A stretch of DNA of 7,410 nt. Source: Verrucomicrobiota bacterium (GTDB taxonomy: Bacteria; Verrucomicrobiota; Verrucomicrobiia; Limisphaerales; CAIQOK01). Where the stretch lies: assembly GCA_025363535.1 (NCBI GenBank), contig JANYDP010000397.1:1-7410 (forward strand), given 5' to 3'. The notes under the pieces are model-generated. The model made no database searches. It was not told the origin of the DNA and saw only the letters and a program-made list of their open reading frames with translations. The position numbers and the translations under genes were made by a program. Numbering within the stretch: position 1 is the stretch's first letter; each line of letters starts with the position of its first letter. This document shows positions 5,685-7,410 of the stretch, in pieces.

Positions 5685-7234
5685 GGACTGGCGTCCGCAT
5701 TCACCAAAAACTTCTTCGCGGCCCGATTCAAATCGCAGGACTCCAGCGTCACCGCGCGCGAAGTCCTGCCGCCGAACTGGAGAAAAAGTTCCGTGCCGGC
5801 GGGCGCGACGGATTTGCGGATCGTGATGTCCGCTGCGTCATTCAGCTTGAACACCGGCCCGCCGACCGTGGTGATTTGCACATTCTCAAAGACCAGCCCC
5901 TTCACAAAATTTGCCTCGACCCCCTTGGTGGAATGAATCATCAGATTCTTGAAGCGCAGGTTTTCAATCGGCGAGTTTGCCAGGCCTTGAATCAAAATCG
6001 CTGTCGGCGCGCCGTCGCCGGTGATGTTCTCGAACTGCATGTTGCGAAACACAGGCGGCCGGCTGGCGACCGTCTGGTTGCGATCCGAGCTGTAGTCCAT
6101 GTTCAAGATGATGACCTCGCGCTGCATGTTCTGCCCCTTGAGATTCCGCGCGAAAATATTTTCCACCACGCCGCCCCGATCCGCGCGTGACTTGATGCGG
6201 ATGGCGCGGTCCGTGCCCGCAAACGCGCAGTCCTCCATGAACACGTTGCGCACGCCGCCGGACATCTCGCTGCCGATGACGAGTCCGCCGTGCCCGTGGC
6301 GGCTGGAGCATTTCCGCATGATGACATTTTCCGTCGGCCGCCCCACGCGCCAGCCGTCCTCGTTGTACCCGGACTTGAGCACCACGCAATCGTCGCCGGT
6401 TGCGAAATTGCAATTTTCGATCAACACATCGCGGCAGGAATCCGGATCAATGCCGTCGTTGTTCGGTCCGTCCGTAATGACCTGCACGCCGCGAATGGTT
6501 GTGTTCTGGCAATAAATCGGATGAATCGTCCAGTTCGGCCCGCTGCCAATCGTGAAGTCCGAAAGCAAAACATTCGTGCAACTGACAAAGCTCAGGAAGC
6601 TCGGGCGGATGGCGGCTTCCGGCGTGCCGAAAATGCGTTGCGCGACGGGCACGGCCTTTGCGCCCATCTCGAAACCAGTCTTGGTCTCGCGACGGCTCCA
6701 CGCCCACCACTGCTTCGCGTTGCCGTTCAGTTTGCCGGGGCCGGTCACGGCGATGTTCGTGCAATTGCGCGCGTAGATGAGCGGCGAATAGTTGTAAAGC
6801 TCCACGCCGCCAACGCGCACCAGCACCACCGGCAGATAGTCTTCCGGCCGGTCGGAGAAAATGATTTCCGCACCGGCCGCCAAATAAAGATTCACGCCAC
6901 TGCATAGATGAATGGGCCCGGTGAAATATTTCCCCGCCGGCACCACCACCCTGCCCCCGCCGCTGCTAGCGCACGCCGCGATGGCATCGGCAAACGCCGT
7001 TGTGCAATTCCGCTGACCGTCACCGACCGCGCCATATTGCAGAAGGTTGAACTCGCGGGACGGGAACCGGGGCGGGACGATTCGTTTTAAGATTTCAACT
7101 TCACCCAACCAAGGGTTCGCCCGGCTCGTTCCATGCGGAGCCGGGACGCGGCAACTCGTCAAAACAAACAGCACAACCGCCGCTGCCGACAATTGCAGCG
7201 GCCACCAAAACCAAATCTTTGAGCGCGGTGACAC
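5663..7234 (-). CDS. Glycoside hydrolase family 28 lipoprotein (polygalacturonase-like)
   Basis: GH28 enzymes hydrolyse galacturonan or rhamnogalacturonan backbones through a right-handed beta-helix fold. The GTG start at 7234 is chosen because it gives a complete lipoprotein signal: charged start (SPRSK), hydrophobic 8-26, then lipobox LTSC with Cys28. The domain begins near residue 62 (FNLLQYGAVGDG) and runs to about 500. Catalytic motifs are intact: NNDGID (258-263, Asp260), GDDC (280-283, Asp281 and Asp282), GHGG (314-317, His315) and RIK (346-348). These correspond to the NTD, DD, GHG and RIK motifs of fungal endopolygalacturonases. LVIGSEMSGGVRNV and the RADRGG segment are typical of bacterial members, many of which are exo-acting. 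Length of 523 aa is normal. It is first in a pair with GH43 downstream, coupled by an ATGA overlap. No Shine-Dalgarno precedes the GTG. Substrate (homogalacturonan, xylogalacturonan or rhamnogalacturonan) is undecided. Confidence 0.95.
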   Translation of the reverse strand: MSPRSKIWFWWPLQLSAAAVVLFVLTSCRVPAPHGTSRANPWLGEVEILKRIVPPRFPSREFNLLQYGAVGDGQRNCTTAFADAIAACASSGGGRVVVPAGKYFTGPIHLCSGVNLYLAAGAEIIFSDRPEDYLPVVLVRVGGVELYNYSPLIYARNCTNIAVTGPGKLNGNAKQWWAWSRRETKTGFEMGAKAVPVAQRIFGTPEAAIRPSFLSFVSCTNVLLSDFTIGSGPNWTIHPIYCQNTTIRGVQVITDGPNNDGIDPDSCRDVLIENCNFATGDDCVVLKSGYNEDGWRVGRPTENVIMRKCSSRHGHGGLVIGSEMSGGVRNVFMEDCAFAGTDRAIRIKSRADRGGVVENIFARNLKGQNMQREVIILNMDYSSDRNQTVASRPPVFRNMQFENITGDGAPTAILIQGLANSPIENLRFKNLMIHSTKGVEANFVKGLVFENVQITTVGGPVFKLNDAADITIRKSVAPAGTELFLQFGGRTSRAVTLESCDLNRAAKKFLVNADASPEEVRVK

Positions 7235-7354
7235 AAATGGACGATAACAGTCGGATCCGCGCAGCGAATCAGGATTTTCTGCTTTTTGGATTGAAAAATC
7301 TGCAAAACCGGAGCAATGCGGGCGGCGGGGGTGCAGCTTGACACTGTTCTTACT

Positions 7355-7381
7355 CCCTCTCCCCGTCGGACGGGGAGAGGG
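7355..7381. terminator. Perfect 13-bp-arm palindrome, possible terminator or dispersed repeat
   Basis: Arms CCCTCTCCCCGTC (7355-7367) and GACGGGGAGAGGG (7369-7381) flank a single G, so the transcript could fold into a stem with a short loop. On the minus strand it would begin 5 nt after the TAA of a possible gene entering from the right, the place for a terminator, but no U run follows on either strand. GC-rich palindromes of this CCCTCTCCCC type are common as dispersed intergenic repeats in many bacteria (recollection). It lies about 120 bp upstream of the GH28 start. Confidence 0.6.
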
Positions 7382-7386
7382 GATCG

Positions 7387-7410
7387 TTATTTGAGAAAAC
7401 TCTTGGCCGC
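7387..7410 (-). CDS. Possible C-terminal end of a gene entering from the right
   Basis: Reading leftwards from 7410, one frame gives AAKSFLK then TAA (7389-7387). The peptide ending is plausible and a strong palindrome follows at once, as expected at a gene end. Only seven codons are visible, so neither the frame nor the product can be confirmed. Confidence 0.3.
   Translation of the reverse strand, partial: AAKSFLK

Noticed and set aside
4734..5936. 400-codon plus-strand frame across the GH43/GH28 junction
   Set aside because: It is antisense to two strongly supported genes, and its His/Arg/Ala-rich product looks like a shadow translation.
7159..7344. 61-codon minus-strand frame upstream of and overlapping the GH28 start
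   Set aside because: It has a different frame from the GH28 gene, no recognisable features, and covers the GH28 lipoprotein signal region.

Overview
The window is chromosomal DNA from a GC-rich bacterium, most likely a Verrucomicrobiota member of the Pedosphaera/Limisphaera kind (inference). The pointers are a secreted protein opening with the FTYQGRL motif after its signal peptide, a plant-polysaccharide GH28-GH43 gene pair, mostly absent Shine-Dalgarno sequences, and intergenic DNA full of short tandem repeats and hairpins. No rRNA, tRNA, transposase or CRISPR array was seen.

Layout. 1-756 (minus): N-terminal 252 codons of a secreted FTYQGRL/tail-fibre-like protein that runs off the left edge. 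757-1079: gene-free, with a duplicated 13-bp motif and three consecutive perfect hairpins. 1080-1799 (minus): unrecognised 239-aa helical protein with a proline-rich tail. 1800-2396: gene-free and the most unusual part. It holds a heptanucleotide tract, an array of a G-rich 7-bp core recurring every 21 bp for about 13 periods, a 14-bp unit repeated three times (42 bp = 2 x 21), and a plausible promoter firing leftwards through the array towards the 239-aa gene. 2397-4148 (plus): complete PolX DNA polymerase/3'-5' exonuclease with fused PHP domain. 4128-5666 and 5663-7234 (minus): a translationally coupled pair in which a GH28 lipoprotein is followed by a GH43 glycosidase with a C-terminal beta-sandwich. 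7235-7386: gene-free leader with a 13-bp-arm palindrome. 7387-7410 (minus): possibly the last codons of another gene.

How the genes fit together. The GH28 and GH43 genes look like a small operon for a pectin-type polysaccharide. A membrane-anchored GH28 would cut the galacturonan backbone, and a GH43 without a visible signal peptide would remove arabinose, xylose or galactose residues from imported fragments. PolX is a housekeeping DNA repair gene, convergent with this operon and overlapping it by 21 bp. The two left-hand minus-strand genes are not obviously linked to either function.

The best candidate for something undescribed is the 21-bp phased array (1887-2145). Its period is two DNA helical turns and also seven codons. 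The sequence alone does not decide between a protein-binding array, a structured RNA leader, a repeat peptide and decayed heptanucleotide expansion.
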